This document shows positions 43,585-54,319 of a stretch of 64,000 nt of DNA, piece by piece. This DNA is from Ctenosaura bakeri (Eukaryota; Chordata; Lepidosauria; Squamata; Iguanidae): positions 1 through 64,000 of the forward strand of contig CAOLHI010001036.1 in assembly GCA_948474755.1 (NCBI GenBank), in the 5' to 3' direction. How positions within the stretch are numbered: the first letter of the stretch is position 1; each line of letters opens with the position of its first letter. Position numbers and translations under genes: made by a program. The notes below the pieces were generated by a model. The model searched no databases and was not told where the DNA came from. It was given only the letters and a program-made list of their open reading frames with translations.

Positions 43585-44036
43585 TTTTGTGCTCTCTATG
43601 CCATCGTATTTCCAATTTCTATGTATGGTTGTGAAAGCTGGACAGTGAAGAAAACTGATAAGAAGCAAATCAACGCCTTTGAAATGTGGTGCTGGAGAAG
43701 AATTTTACTGATAACGTGGACTGCTAAAAAGACAAATAAATGTGTCTTGGAGCAAATCAAGCCTGAATGTTCCACAGAAGCCGAGATGATTAAGCTGAAG
43801 CTGTCATGCTTTGGCCACATCATGGGAAGACAAAATTAACTAGAAAAGACAATAATGCTTGGCAACATAGAAGTCAGTAGGAAAAGAGGAGCACCACATT
43901 ACAGATGGATAGACTCAATCATGGACCACATGACCCTGCAAAGACCTGAGCAAGACATTTGATGGGATGACCTGAAGGTTTCTCATTCATTGGGACACCA
44001 TAAGTCAAAGTTGATTTGCTGGCAGTTAACAACAAC
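43585..44036 (+). pseudogene. RTE/BovB-like LINE 3' end with reverse-transcriptase C-terminal coding remnant
   Basis: The frame 43552-43837 contains YGCESWTVKK, INAFEMWCWRRIL, WTAKKTNKCVLEQI and LKLSCFGHIM, the C-terminal signature of RTE/BovB-type ORFs. An in-frame TAA near 43837 interrupts it. The same frame continues as LEKTIMLG, KRGAPHYRWIDSI, LQRPEQD to a TGA near 43961, so the protein is broken by one stop and then decays. The 3' tail is GGGACACCATAAGTCAAAGTTGATTTGCTGGCAGTTAACAACAAC. The endonuclease and catalytic RT core are missing (5' truncation). Two other truncated copies lie at 3940 and 39398. Confidence 0.92.
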
Positions 44037-45000
44037 TGTCTCATCACAGTTTGCTTAGGGGAAATCCGAGACCTTTTGCATTTTAATAAGGTAGGCAGCG
44101 AGTTAGCATTTTAGTGAGTTAATGTTTGGTGCTTTTTAGTTTATTGTTGTGGGGATAAGTGGGATGAAGCTTTAGAATACCTCTCCCCTTTTCATGGTAC
44201 TTCATTTCTTTCTTCGGTCTCTTCTTCTAGTATACAAGGAATATATATTTTAACAGATGTCATCCAGCGTTTCCCTGTGGTTTGCCTCCTCTTGTCAAAT
44301 CACCTCCAGTCTCAATCTGTTTTCTGTTAGGAGTCAACCCTCCCCCCAGCATAGTTTTAGTTTAATTTTTAAATTCAAGTGACGAGAGCACAGTCTGGCC
44401 CAAATGACATTATGTGTATCCCCCCCCCCAATATAACACTCCCTTTTCTATGCCCCCAATCACCCCAATGCAATAAGACACTCCCTTGTACATCTGCTTT
44501 TAATTGATGTGTTCACTTGACCAGTGGTGAGAAATGAGAGATGCCAACACAACACAGGCTCTTGAAAAATCTGCTTCTTGGTGTGTGTTTGCTTGCATGG
44601 CAGGAACATTTTTTGTTGCTGTCGTGAATATGGTATTATCTCAGAAAAAAATATATCCTTGTTTAAAGACCAAACATATCCCACTGTTTTGGTCCCTGCA
44701 GAGAAATTCCATGCAAATCTCATTTCTTCTTATTCTCTTCGAGTTTGATGGAAATTAAAAGTGGAAATAAACACTCAGAATTATTGCTTTTTCTTATAAT
44801 GACATGCGTTCATAGATATGGGTATGCGTGTGCACATTTGTTTATGAAGAGGCATACTCAAAATTAAAACTGAAATGAAAAACAATCTTCCCTGGAGGTT
44901 TGGAGAGGTCGGGATTGCATTTTCCTTCTCAGTGTTTACCAGTGCATTCTTAGCTGAAGATGGGCTCAGAACCTTTCCCTGAGATGAGCAGATGGTGGCA
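44037..45000. other. No gene or clear repeat recognised
   Basis: Unique-looking DNA with a C10 run at about 44420. Confidence 0.45.
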
Positions 45001-45005
45001 TTTCC

Positions 45006-45412
45006 AGTTGTTTCTGAATTGTGGTGATTCTAGGGCAAAACTATTACAGGGTGTTCTTGGCAAGATTTGTTCAGAGTGGTTTTGCCATTGCCTTCCTCTG
45101 AAGTCAAGACAGCCTGACTTGTCCAAGGTCATACACTGAGTTTCTACAGGCAAATGGGTATCTGAACCCTGGTCCCCCAGAGTCCCAGTTTAAGGTCATT
45201 TCCGCACTAGCCTGTTATAACGCTATGATTCCATTTTCAACATCCTATGGAATCCTGGGGTTTGCAGTTTCAGGAGAGGCCATCTGGCCCCTCCCTAAAC
45301 TGCAAACCTCAGGATTCCATAGCATGTTGAAAGCGGAATCATAGCGCTATAACAGGCTTGTGCGGAAATGGCCTAACTCTCAAACCAGTAAACCACACTG
45401 ACTCTCACATTT
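45006..45412 (-). mobile_element. tRNA-derived SINE split by a MITE
   Basis: SINE parts 45006-45193 (GTTGTTTCTGAATTGTGG, TTCTTGGCAAGATTTGTTCAGAGTGG, GCCATTGCCTTCCTCTGAAG, TCTGAACCCTGGTCCCCC) and 45374-45412 (TAACTCTCAAACCAGTAAACCACACTGACTCTCAC). Joining them restores the normal head AGTCCCAGTTTAACTCTCAAACC. Confidence 0.92.
45194..45373. mobile_element. Palindromic MITE (GGCC-TIR type) nested in the SINE
   Basis: Ends GGTCATTTCCGCACTAGCCT and AGGCTTGTGCGGAAATGGCC, duplication TAA on both sides (45191-45193, 45374-45376). The interior is nearly symmetric: AGCGCTAT / ATAACGCTAT, CATCCTATGGAATCCTGGGG / CTCAGGATTCCATAGCATG. Empty-site sequence is given by the host SINE. Confidence 0.96.
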
Positions 45413-46457
45413 GAATTACCTTCTCTAAATCCTTCCTCAGTTGATGTCATGTTCAAGTTTTGGCCTCCCACTGCCATCAGCTTAAGGCAACATATCCAAT
45501 GGTCCTAATAATGGGAGCCGCAGTCAAAAATGCTTGGGGAAAGCTGATTTACATGCTCAGTCTTTTGCATCAGATCTGCAGGACTTTACACATAGGACTT
45601 TAACTGCCAGTACAAGTGTTCAATTAGCATAACAAAGCTGTGGAGATTGCGTTATCAGCAGAGCTTTTGTGCTTATCCTTCTGAGCTTTGCCTAGAAATG
45701 TCACAAACTAAAGGTTTTGAATTTCATGGCCTTTTGGCATCACTGTTCAAACTACTGTTTAGACTAGTCCCTTCACCACCCCTAAACCAAGCAGATATGT
45801 GTTATCCAACTGAGGATGAGATTTAAAGCATTTTTTATTGTCAGAAAATTGCCCGTACCCCCAAAATCTGCTAGTCTTTGAGGTACTTCTCTTTCGTTTT
45901 TATGAGTGGAATCTTAGTTGCTCTTATGGCCTGTTCCAAATGGTTTCTACTATTTGTCCAATGTGGCTTTAAAGGAGGTACAACTTTAAAGGAGGTACAA
46001 GGGTAGGGCAAGAAGAACCCAGGGCTGCTGGCAAAATCACATCCCTGAATTTGCTCCATGCTTTCTCTTGCCTTCTTATCCCATGTCCTGATGTCCTTCC
46101 ATTTTGCTTCTTTCCATATCCTCTAGCAGCAAACATTGGTGTAGAGCTCAAGTAGTGATGTATTGATGCCTAAGTAGATATTAGGAAGAGGGATTCAATA
46201 AGAGATTACATTCTTCAGCAGTAGTCTTTTGTACTAAGACTTGGCAGGTGTTCTGGACCTGAAAGAATGCAGCTGCCAATCAAAATGGTCCAGAGATGGG
46301 CGTATGGTACAAATAAGTGCTCTATCCATTCACATATAGTCGAGCATTCTATTTCTATGTCAGCTAGATGCCAAGAGGTAGCCCACAAACCTGATTTGAA
46401 CTCAGGGGCACCTTCCCATTTAGTAACTGCTGTACAAAAATATTTTTGTCTTTGGTT
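45413..46457. other. No gene; perfect 17-bp tandem duplication at 45967-46000
   Basis: CTTTAAAGGAGGTACAA occurs twice head to tail. The rest is unique to my eye. Confidence 0.55.
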
Positions 46458-46676
46458 ACTCTCATACTACACAATTGTAATCCTGTGAATCCACTGTAAC
46501 TGCCATGCAATATCCTATGGAATCCTAGGATTGCAATTTAGGGAGGAGAATTTAGCATTTCTATCCAAAGAGCTATAGCACCAAATTATAGAACCCAAGA
46601 TTCTGTAGAATACGATACTGGAAGTTAAACTGGAATTGTATTGCCTTGATAGTTCAGTGTGAGGAGGCTCTCTGCT
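46458..46676. mobile_element. Palindromic MITE, related but distinct family
   Basis: The left arm CATACTACACAATTGTAATCC, CCACTGTAACTGCC and the right arm GAAGTTAAACTGGAATTGTATTGCC, AGTTCAGTGTGAGG are loosely complementary. The core has TATCCTATGGAATCCTAGGATTG and AGAACCCAAGATTCTGTAGAATA. It resembles 25412-25632 more than the GGCC-ended copies. Confidence 0.65.
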
Positions 46677-46763
46677 GAGGTAATATATAGCCATCATTAG
46701 TAGCTGTCACTGAGTGCCTTGTACTCTTTGCTGCCCTGGGAAACACAACTAGGGCTGGGTTAA

Positions 46764-46959
46764 GGTCCAAGACAGCAATGAGAGTGCTATCATTCCACTG
46801 TCAATGTACTATGGAATTCTGGGGTTTGCAGTTTAGGGAAGGACATTTAGAATTTTCAGCCAGAGAACTCTTGGGCCTCAGTAAACTACAAACTCCAGAA
46901 TTCCACAGGATGTTGAAAGTGGAATAATAACACTATAACAGTGTAGTGCGGAAATGGCC
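46764..46959. mobile_element. Palindromic MITE (GGCC-TIR type), left end altered
   Basis: Right end GTGTAGTGCGGAAATGGCC is intact. The left end GGTCCAAGACAGCAATGAGAGTGCTATCATTCCAC has lost most of the TIR. Arms ACTGTCAATGTACTATGGAATTCTGGGG / CCAGAATTCCACAGGATG pair. Confidence 0.82.
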
Positions 46960-48054
46960 CAAGATGTTAGAGGAGTGTTAGCTAGTCTGAGGCCTTTAGA
47001 TATACCGGATGATGCTGTTTCATCTCCAATATAGCGGGAAAAGATTTGAATTGTATTATTAGGCCCAACTAGAGTAGACATATTGAAACAAGGGAGTTTA
47101 CCTATCTGCTCATTCACCAATTAACAGTGGATTCAATGGTTCTATTTCTGCAATAGATTTCAGGCCAAAGGCAACCTTCAGTCCTGTCTGAATTGGTTAG
47201 TGAAATGTAATCTTTGCCTCAGGCAGCTTAATCTCTTGAGACAGCTCTCTTCAGGTTCAACACATGCATGTGCATTCATGTACATGCATCCCCTCACACA
47301 CACAAAAACCACAACACAAGCCCAAATGCTATTGTTGGTACTAATTAAAATAGATCAATTAAATCAATGAGATGTATTTAAGGATTGATTTATCATTCAA
47401 CAACAGAGTTGAATGAGATCATCAACAAGACTCTATTGTTCCTTCAGGCATATAGTTCTGCCCTAAAGCAGCTCCTGATAATAACAATTGTAAAAATATA
47501 TTTATGTGCATTGTACTGATGGACTGGTAGATGGCAAATTGAATGCTACTAGCATGAACAATGTATAATGTAATGATAATTTTTTAAAGAAACCTTCATA
47601 TACTGTTGTGAAGCAAGCGGTTTACAGAGATTGCTTCCAAGAACTGCCCACACACTGCCGAATCACAATAAGGAGAAAAACTAGACTAGACAGTTATCAC
47701 CCACACTGATAAAATGCTTAACTGATTGAACGGGAGACAAAGGACATCTGGCTCCGAACTGCAAATTCTCCTCAGTTGAGGATTATACTAAGAATTGGTG
47801 CTCAGTGAGTTATTAAAGCAGAAGAACCTTAGATGCCAGTTACACAAATAGATTTAAAATCTGGAACTATTTGGATAAAAGTCTATCCTTCTAAAGATAC
47901 TCATGATGTATTTAGAATTTGGCTGCAAGTGTGCTGTGAAATTAAACGAGAAAAAGCCGAAACATCCTTCCAGAATGGCTGCAAGTGAAAATATGAGCAT
48001 GGTAAGGAAAGGGATGATAGCATCCTCACCACCACCAGGGCCAGGTACAAGTTT
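46960..48054. other. No gene or clear repeat recognised
   Basis: Unique-looking DNA. Confidence 0.45.
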
Positions 48055-48197
48055 CTGTGTCCTTGATAAACCCACATGCAATTGAATAAGTTTGCATTTT
48101 GTTGGTAGTGTTGAATTCAACAGTCCGTGTGCCCTTAATAAGCCCACATCCAATTGAATAGGTTTGCATTTTGTTGGTAGTGTTGAATTCGACAGTC
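48055..48197. repeat. Tandem duplication of a 71/72-bp unit
   Basis: Copy 1 48055-48125 and copy 2 48126-48197, about 90% identical. Shared stretches include TTTGCATTTTGTTGGTAGTG and TGTTGAATTC. On the minus strand both copies are open in the same frame (frame 48026-48274, repeated TVEFNTTNKMQTYSI), because the spacing is a multiple of three, but nothing else supports coding. Confidence 0.9.
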
Positions 48198-49214
48198 CTG
48201 ATTAAGGTAACCTTTGGGTACTTCTGGAGACTTGATGGGAAATGACATGCACTCCACCTTGATAATTCACACATTTTCGAGGCTTACTGGGCATTCTGCA
48301 GAAGTAAGTATGCACAAAGCATTCCATTGATTTTGAAATACTAATAGAAAGGCATGCATACAGCTAACACACACAAACACATGCATAAACATGTGCAAAA
48401 TTTCCACATGAATCTTCTCCCTCTACACCCAAGAGTGACAAGCATAAAATGCAAGTAAGATTCAAGGAAATGCAATGAAATCAACAGATTCATATCTGTC
48501 CACTCACCCCCCGCCATTCCTTCCAATTCCTGTGGACCTCCCCTATGCAATGGATGATGGCAAGTCCCAGCTCGCCTTTTGTGTCTACCTTTCCTTTTTT
48601 TCTCTCTGTCCTATCTACATACATGGTTCACTTCACAGTTTAGAAAAGCTTTTTTTGTTCCACTGTGACTCCCAGAATCCTCTGGGAGTTGGCAGTACTG
48701 GATAGGTGGTTTGGGGAATTGTATTTCATAAAGGTAAGCTGTGGTTTACCTAAAGCCAGGATAGTCAGCTCTTGAGTCATGTTCTAAATATGGACTCCAA
48801 AGCAACTTCATCCAGCTTCCATGGACTTAAAAAAAAATTCAGTCAATGAAGTTTAATCCATTCTCATAGTTTCATTTGTGACGAAAATAAACAAATCACT
48901 GTATAGCAATCAATTAACATGGAAGCACCCCCCTCCACACACACATTTGTCTTCACAATTGAGATTTTAGGCATGGAAGGGCCTCTGCTATACCTTCCGT
49001 GGCATAGAATCGGGCTGTCCATAGGCCACTAAGAACAGGTTATCCTACAACCACCATAACACAGAGGGCCCTCTTCTACATCTTTCCATAGGGTATTGCC
49101 CCAAACGATGAAACACAGAGGAAGGTCTCTTCAGTAGATCCTAAATTTTGGTCAGGTGTATACATAGAAAGGTGCTCCTTCATATATAGAAATCCCAGAT
49201 TATTACTCTCCTCT
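48198..49214. other. No gene; trace of repeat H at 48660-48735
   Basis: TGTGACTCCCAGAATCCTCTGGGAGTTGG is a short dyad of the repeat H type. Otherwise unique. Confidence 0.45.
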
Positions 49215-49275
49215 AAAACATAAAAGCCTTTAAAGAGCCATGCTGGATCAAACCAAAAACTTGTTCAGTGTTCTG
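49215..49275. mobile_element. Dispersed repeat F, copy 3 (short)
   Basis: AAAGAGCCATGCTGGATCAAACCAAAAACTTGTTCAGTGTTCTGC aligns with 12593-12650. Confidence 0.5.
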
Positions 49276-49539
49276 CTGTGTGTATTCTATGTACACATTT
49301 TATTATGTCATTATTTCATGCACATGCTGGATAGGAAAATGGCCATAATTTTTAATTATATTGTTAGCTATAGTGAGTGCTATTTTTAGTGGAAATAGAG
49401 ACAAAATATAATAAATAATAACCAATAATAAGATGCCATACACCTCCTTGTATTGCCCTAGTGGACTGTATTACCCAGTGTGAGGCATGGCTGATTAACA
49501 CTGGGAAGGTGAATGTCACCTCTCTCCCAGAAATATATA

Positions 49540-49903
49540 CCCTCCAACGTATCACAGATGAAAACTGGGATGCATGTAGCCAAGTAACATCAGAGTGTGG
49601 TCAAGATAGCAAAAGTTATTGATGGAGAGGAACACTACAAGCTAGGAGAGGCTGCAGCAGTTTGTTTTTGCCTGAGCCTACTGGGATGGACAAGACTTTA
49701 CTCCCTTCTTTTGTCTCCTGCTGACTTAACTGAGTAGAAACTACTTTTGCATTTTGTACTTTGTAGCAGTTGAAGTAAGCTAAAGATGAAGAGGAAAAGT
49801 GGGAGGAGGAGTGAGAAACTGGGGCATTTTTAAAACAGCTGAAACATACGGGCAACAGAGGATTAATTGGTATTGCCTTGGCCAAATCAGGAGAGTTGGA
49901 GGG
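49540..49903 (-). mobile_element. ~365-bp TIR/TA element, family G, copy 2 (full length)
   Basis: Ends CCCTCCAAC and GTTGGAGGG are a perfect 9-bp inverted repeat, flanked by TA (49538-49539, 49904-49905). The body is the reverse complement of copy 1: GGCTGCAGCAGTTTGTTTTTGCCTGAGCC, GCAGTTGAAGTAAGCTAAAGATGAAGAGG, GAAACTGGGGCATTTTTAAAACAGC. 364 bp, no transposase. Confidence 0.88.
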
Positions 49904-50145
49904 TATGGGGTTACCACAGTGTTTTTAATCCTAATGGGGGACAGCTACTTCATGAAACATTTGGAAGAAGCAAGCAGGAAAGCTGACTGCAATACTGACC
50001 AACCCAAGATTTCTTTAGCAGATCCTCAGTACAAAAAGTAGACAATCATTAGTATGCTTTTCAGCAAGAGTTTTAGGCTAATGACAAAGAACTCAATGTA
50101 TGTGCCTACAAAGCAGGTTGCTCAGCCTGAATGTTACCACATGTA

Positions 50146-50833
50146 GGCCATTTCTCAGTGACATCACTATAACGCTACAGCAGTGGGTTGTTACCGGTCC
50201 AGAAGCCATGCTACCACATGACATAGTCGCTGTCCAGCTGCTATCCCATCCCTCAGGGTTGCCGAAGCAGCTTACATTATTTCCAGAAAAAAATCTGCTA
50301 TGCGCCTTCTTTAGCACTTCAATCTCATCAGCTGGCTCTGTGCGGTGCCGTAATAGTACTTGATAGAGCTTCCTGTTGTCGCGGATCCAGCAGTGGGTGT
50401 GCCCAGGTTGTCCCTCCCTCCCTGACTCCCATGATGTGGCAGCTTTAAAATCTGTTACCTCTCCATGTTAATTTTAAATTTCCACTTTGCATTAACGCTT
50501 TTTATTTTTTTAAAAAATACATTTTTAACCATTATAGCAGGAAAATGCAAGTGCATTGGCTTGTAGTGCAGTTACAACAACGTTGCACTAGTACAGTTTC
50601 CAAAAGGGGGAAAAAAAAGACCAATCGGGATGATGGGGTGGAGTAAAGGTGAGGCATGGGAGTGGTCAAGGAAGATATAGTGCAGAAGGAACACTGATGG
50701 CAATACCGCTAATCATCCACTGAAGGTGGAAAGGTGTGGAAAGCAGCATTCCTAACCTGTTACCATTGCATGAGTGGCAATGCCGGAATTATAATGGTAC
50801 AATGTGCTAATGGTATCTAGTGTGGAAATGGCC
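50146..50833. mobile_element. 688-bp TIR DNA transposon with GGCC-type ends
   Basis: Ends GGCCATTTCTCAGTGACATC and ATCTAGTGTGGAAATGGCC are inverted repeats. Flanks GTA and ATA are a near match for a 3-bp duplication. Subterminal ACTATAACGCTA is partly mirrored by TATAATGG. The interior is otherwise unlike the palindromic MITEs, and no transposase frame is present. It is the longest GGCC-ended element here. Confidence 0.72.
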
Positions 50834-50867
50834 ATAGACCTGAAGGCTGTTGCTAGTTCCAAGGTAC

Positions 50868-50975
50868 AGCAGACCCATTGAATCAATGGGACTTATCGAT
50901 GTGCTGACACCATTCAATAATTGATTTAATGGATCTATTCTAGCTTGAGTTAACCAGTAGGAATCAAACCTTAAA
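50868..50975. repeat. Repeat L (imperfect dyad)
   Basis: GACCCATTGAATCAATGGGAC ... AATTGATTTAATGGATCTATTC pair as inverted repeats. Related fragments lie at 17625, 28858 and 62687. Confidence 0.55.
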
Positions 50976-51058
50976 TAATGTAAGGGCATTGAGGTATATT
51001 TCAATCGTGGCCCCTAGCCACCCATGGCTTACTTGAGTTCTCTTGCTGGCTGCCAAAA

Positions 51059-51086
51059 ATAAACTAACTAACTAACTCACTCACTC
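51059..51086. repeat. (AACT)n/(ACTC)n microsatellite
   Basis: AACTAACTAACTAACTCACTCACTC. Confidence 0.85.
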
Positions 51087-52329
51087 GCGGGACTCACATC
51101 TAGGTGGAGGACTTTGCCAGCCTGAAGGCTTTCTTGTATCCCAATACCACATCCTGGAAAATTCATATTTTCAAATTGGTAATATAAACGTCAGACACAT
51201 TTCTATCACCCAACCTTTAGCTTAATGACCTCATCTCGGTCTAATGATTTCATTTCTTCTATGATGGCTTCATATCTTGTTTCTTGCTTGTAAAACCGTT
51301 GGCTTTCAATTTTTTTGTTGGAAGATAACTTTCTTAAGATATTTATATATTTTAAAAAAATATAGAGGCAGAATATTCAGAGACACAACTCCAATTCTCA
51401 TACCCTTTTGCAACCCTCTTACTCTTGTGGTCGCAGGACTGGCATACAAAAGAGGCTAAGGTGCCAATAGATTTGTTATGTGTCAGCCAAAGGGAAACAG
51501 CTGCTGCTGAGTTAGTCACATAAAGCACACAAGGTTTTGTTTTGTTTTTTTTAAAAAGGTCCCAAACTAAATTGCCCAATTAAAAACAATTGCAGGTTGA
51601 ACTAACAACAGCCAGATATGGCTTCTGTCCTCAGTGCCTGGGTATTTTATTATATCATTGTATCTTTAAATGCCCCCATCCCATCCCAAACACGCGGAGT
51701 AATGAGGAAAAGTTATGAATAGCTTTGTCTCTCCCCTCCCCTTGCTTTTCCACTGATGCTTTGAGACTTCCCACAAGCAGCTGTTTCCTATTACGCATAA
51801 GGGCTGACAAGGTGCAGGCCTCAAGTGGAGCCTCTGTTGGCAGGTAATTTTGATGAGGCGCAGAGGGCAAAAAGTTGGGTGTCTCTGATGGTTTTCCGGT
51901 CCTGTTATCAGGCCTGCTTGGCACTCCCTCCAGCCCAGACAGATCTCCTGTCGTCTGTAGATCAAGTCCATTTCTCAGACACAGGCTGAGTAGGTGGGTG
52001 AGTGGGGAGACATAGTTATGTCTGTTGCATTTCTTCAGGTAAGGGGTGGCAGGAGATAAGTTGCAGGGTATGTGTGTATGTAGATGTGTGTGTGTTTTCT
52101 TCTTTTGGGTGGGAGGTTAGTCAGATACAGGGAAGGATTTTATATGTTTTGGCAAAAGCCGGCTTGCAGAATTAGAACAGTTTGTCAGACAGTCCAGGAT
52201 TTCAGTGATGAAAACAAGAATACACTTGTGACACTCCTATTTCCAAATAAAGGAGCATTGCCCAGGACTGCTCTTCATTGCTTCATTTCACCTTCATTTA
52301 GGTTAAAGATATGGTCTGTCTCCCGCATA
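51087..52329. other. No gene or clear repeat recognised
   Basis: Unique-looking DNA. The 101-aa minus-strand frame at 51666-51971 has no motif. Confidence 0.45.
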
Positions 52330-52575
52330 CCCTCTAACATTTCACAGGTGAAAACCAAAACATGTGTGGGCAAGTGAGTTATTAATAAGAAAGAATGCAC
52401 AAGCTAAGAGAGGCTGCAGCAGTTGGCTTTTGCCTGAGCCTCCTGGGAAGGGCAAGATTCTCTCCACTCCTCTTTGCTGACTTGGAAATCACTTTGCATC
52501 AGTTGAGTTAAGCTGATGACAAAGGGGAAAGTGGGAGGAGGTGAGAGAAACTGAGACATTTTAAAAATGCTCCCC
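52330..52575 (-). mobile_element. ~365-bp TIR/TA element, family G, copy 3 (truncated)
   Basis: Starts CCCTCTAACATTTCACAGGTG after TA and runs through GAGGCTGCAGCAGTTGGCTTTTGCCTGAGCC, AGTTGAGTTAAGCTGATGAC, GAGAAACTGAGACATTTTAAAAATGC. The other terminal repeat is missing. Confidence 0.78.
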
Positions 52576-52576
52576 A

Positions 52577-52710
52577 ATGCACATCTGGAAATCAGCTAGG
52601 AAGTGCTAGAATATAACAGGAGTGTCCAATGTGCATCAGAAATGCCAAATACTCATCAGAAGTTCCTGACACACATCAGAAGTGCATGGTATACATAGGA
52701 ACTCTCTAGC
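52577..52710. repeat. Decayed ~26-bp tandem array
   Basis: The motif ACACATCAGAAGTGC recurs as CCAATGTGCATCAGAAATGCC, CATCAGAAGTTCCTGAC, ACACATCAGAAGTGCATGG, with spacing of about 25-27 bp, four to five units. Confidence 0.65.
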
Positions 52711-53094
52711 CAGTACCCAGATGCACGTATTTTCAATTCATTAATAAGGTTTTGTTGCTTTTCTGCAACATAGCTGCAGGTTCATAAAATCACAGAACAT
52801 GGACTGTGATGTAGGATCTCAGCCATTGATAAAATAAATATTTTATATTTTATTTTATTTTCAGTGCTGTTGTACTGAGACATCTATGTCACTTGAGACT
52901 AGTTCTTCATGTCCTTAAAGCATACCACAGCTTTGTGTAGAGGATAAGGTTGCCACTTCTGGAAAAAGAAAAGAAAAAGGTGGATATCACAATGTGTTCA
53001 CTCATACACAGACACACTATGTTCTGCAATGCCACCTAGTTCCCTTCCCAGTGGAATCCAAACTGGTTTTTGGAGACTGGGATGCAATTTCATT

Positions 53095-53690
53095 CCCAAA
53101 GGAAGCAACAAGTAAATTTAGCGGATTTTCTTTGCTCTTCAAGAAAGTCTATGAAAACTCTGCACTTTTCAAAGACACCTTACAGTTGGGCACTTTCTAT
53201 ACACAAAATTCACATGCGGCTCTGGTGTGTGTGAGTGTGTGTGGGTGTGCGCTTGTACAGATGTGTGGATAGGTGGGTGAGGAAGACATTTCCTTTGCAT
53301 AAAAATAACATTTCTGAAAGAAAATGCTATTTCTTGTACAGAAAATGCAGTGGTTGATGACTTACTCTGAACAAAATTTGCCCATGGATTTTTCTACAGA
53401 AAGCAGCATTTTCTGTGCAGAAAATATTATTGTTTAGTTGCATATATTTCATATATTGACAAACACACATACATTGTATATTTTATTTAATATTATCTTC
53501 TGTGTAGAAAACACTGTTTCCTGCACAGAATAGGCCATTTTCTATGCTAAAATGTTGTATGAATTTTGCACAGAATAAATCCTGAACTGTGATCATTCCT
53601 ACCAGTCAAAGATATTCCAGTCAAGATTTCTCAACACTTGAGAATATGCTTTTGACCACTTTTTAAAAATATTTTTGAATATTATTTCCA
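53095..53690. mobile_element. Dispersed repeat E, copy 3 (longest)
   Basis: TGCATAAAAATAACATTTCTG, AGAAAATGCTATTTCTTGTACAGAAAATGC, AAGCAGCATTTTCTGTGCAGAAAATATT, TGTTTCCTGCACAGAATAGGCCATTTTCTATGC, TTTTGCACAGAATAAATCCTGAAC. Ends CCAGTCAAGATTTCTCAACAC. Simple (GT) stretch at 53229-53252. Confidence 0.6.
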
Positions 53691-53790
53691 TCCCTCCTGA
53701 ACAACACTTGGCCTTAGTTTTAAACATGGAGCCCAAGACAGATATGAGACAGAGGATGACATGTGGGAGCCAATAGGCAGCTCTTTCATA

Positions 53791-54060
53791 GCCTCCAACT
53801 GTCCTGACTTAGCAGGGACAGTCCCAATTAATCCTGTCATCCCATTTTTTTGAAATTTAAAATGTCTCCACTCCTTTCTTCTCCCTTGTTTTCTCCTTTG
53901 TCCTCAGCTTACTTCAGTTGTTGCAAACTGAGTTCAAAGTGCGAAAGTAGTTTGCACCCAGTTAACTCAGCAGAAGATAGAGGTGAGGAAGGGCTGGATT
54001 TTGCTCTTCCCTGATGTTTGTTGGCCACTGGCTTTCATCTGTGAAATGTTGCAGGCTGTG
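53791..54060 (+). mobile_element. ~365-bp TIR/TA element, family G, copy 4 (shortened)
   Basis: After TA: GCCTCCAACTGTCCTGACTTAGCAGGGACAGTCCC, then TCCTTTGTCCTCAGCTTACTTCAGTTGTTGC, GAAAGTAGTTTGCACCCAGTTAACTCAGC, ATCTGTGAAATGTTGCAGGC. About 90 bp of the right half are missing. Confidence 0.78.
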
Positions 54061-54192
54061 ACATACATACATATAGATACATACCGGTACTTAATGCACC
54101 CCACAGACAGTTGAATTTTAGGTAACAGAAGATGTGGAGATCCACCTCCAACAAACCTTAATTGTGAATGGAGATCCCTATGTACAAATATA

Positions 54193-54299
54193 GGCCGTTT
54201 CCCCACTAGCCTGTTATAGCACGATGATTCCACTTTCAACATCCTCTGGAATCCTGGGGTTTGCAGTTTTGGGAGGGGCCGGCTACTGCAGAAATGGCC
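54193..54299. mobile_element. Palindromic MITE (GGCC-TIR type), right arm deleted
   Basis: Left end GGCCGTTTCCCCACTAGCCT and right end GCAGAAATGGCC, flanked by ATA on both sides (54190-54192, 54300-54302). Retains the whole left arm up to GGGAGGGGCCGGCT, then jumps to the last 15 bp. Confidence 0.88.
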
Positions 54300-54319
54300 A
54301 TACACAAACATACATACCA

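Noticed and set aside
43552..43839. 95-aa frame as an independent gene
   Set aside because: It is the C-terminal remnant of an RTE/BovB-like LINE protein with an in-frame stop, not a host gene.
52577..52710. CRISPR-like array
   Set aside because: Units are degenerate, adjacent without unique spacers, and the context is vertebrate DNA; it is a decayed tandem repeat.
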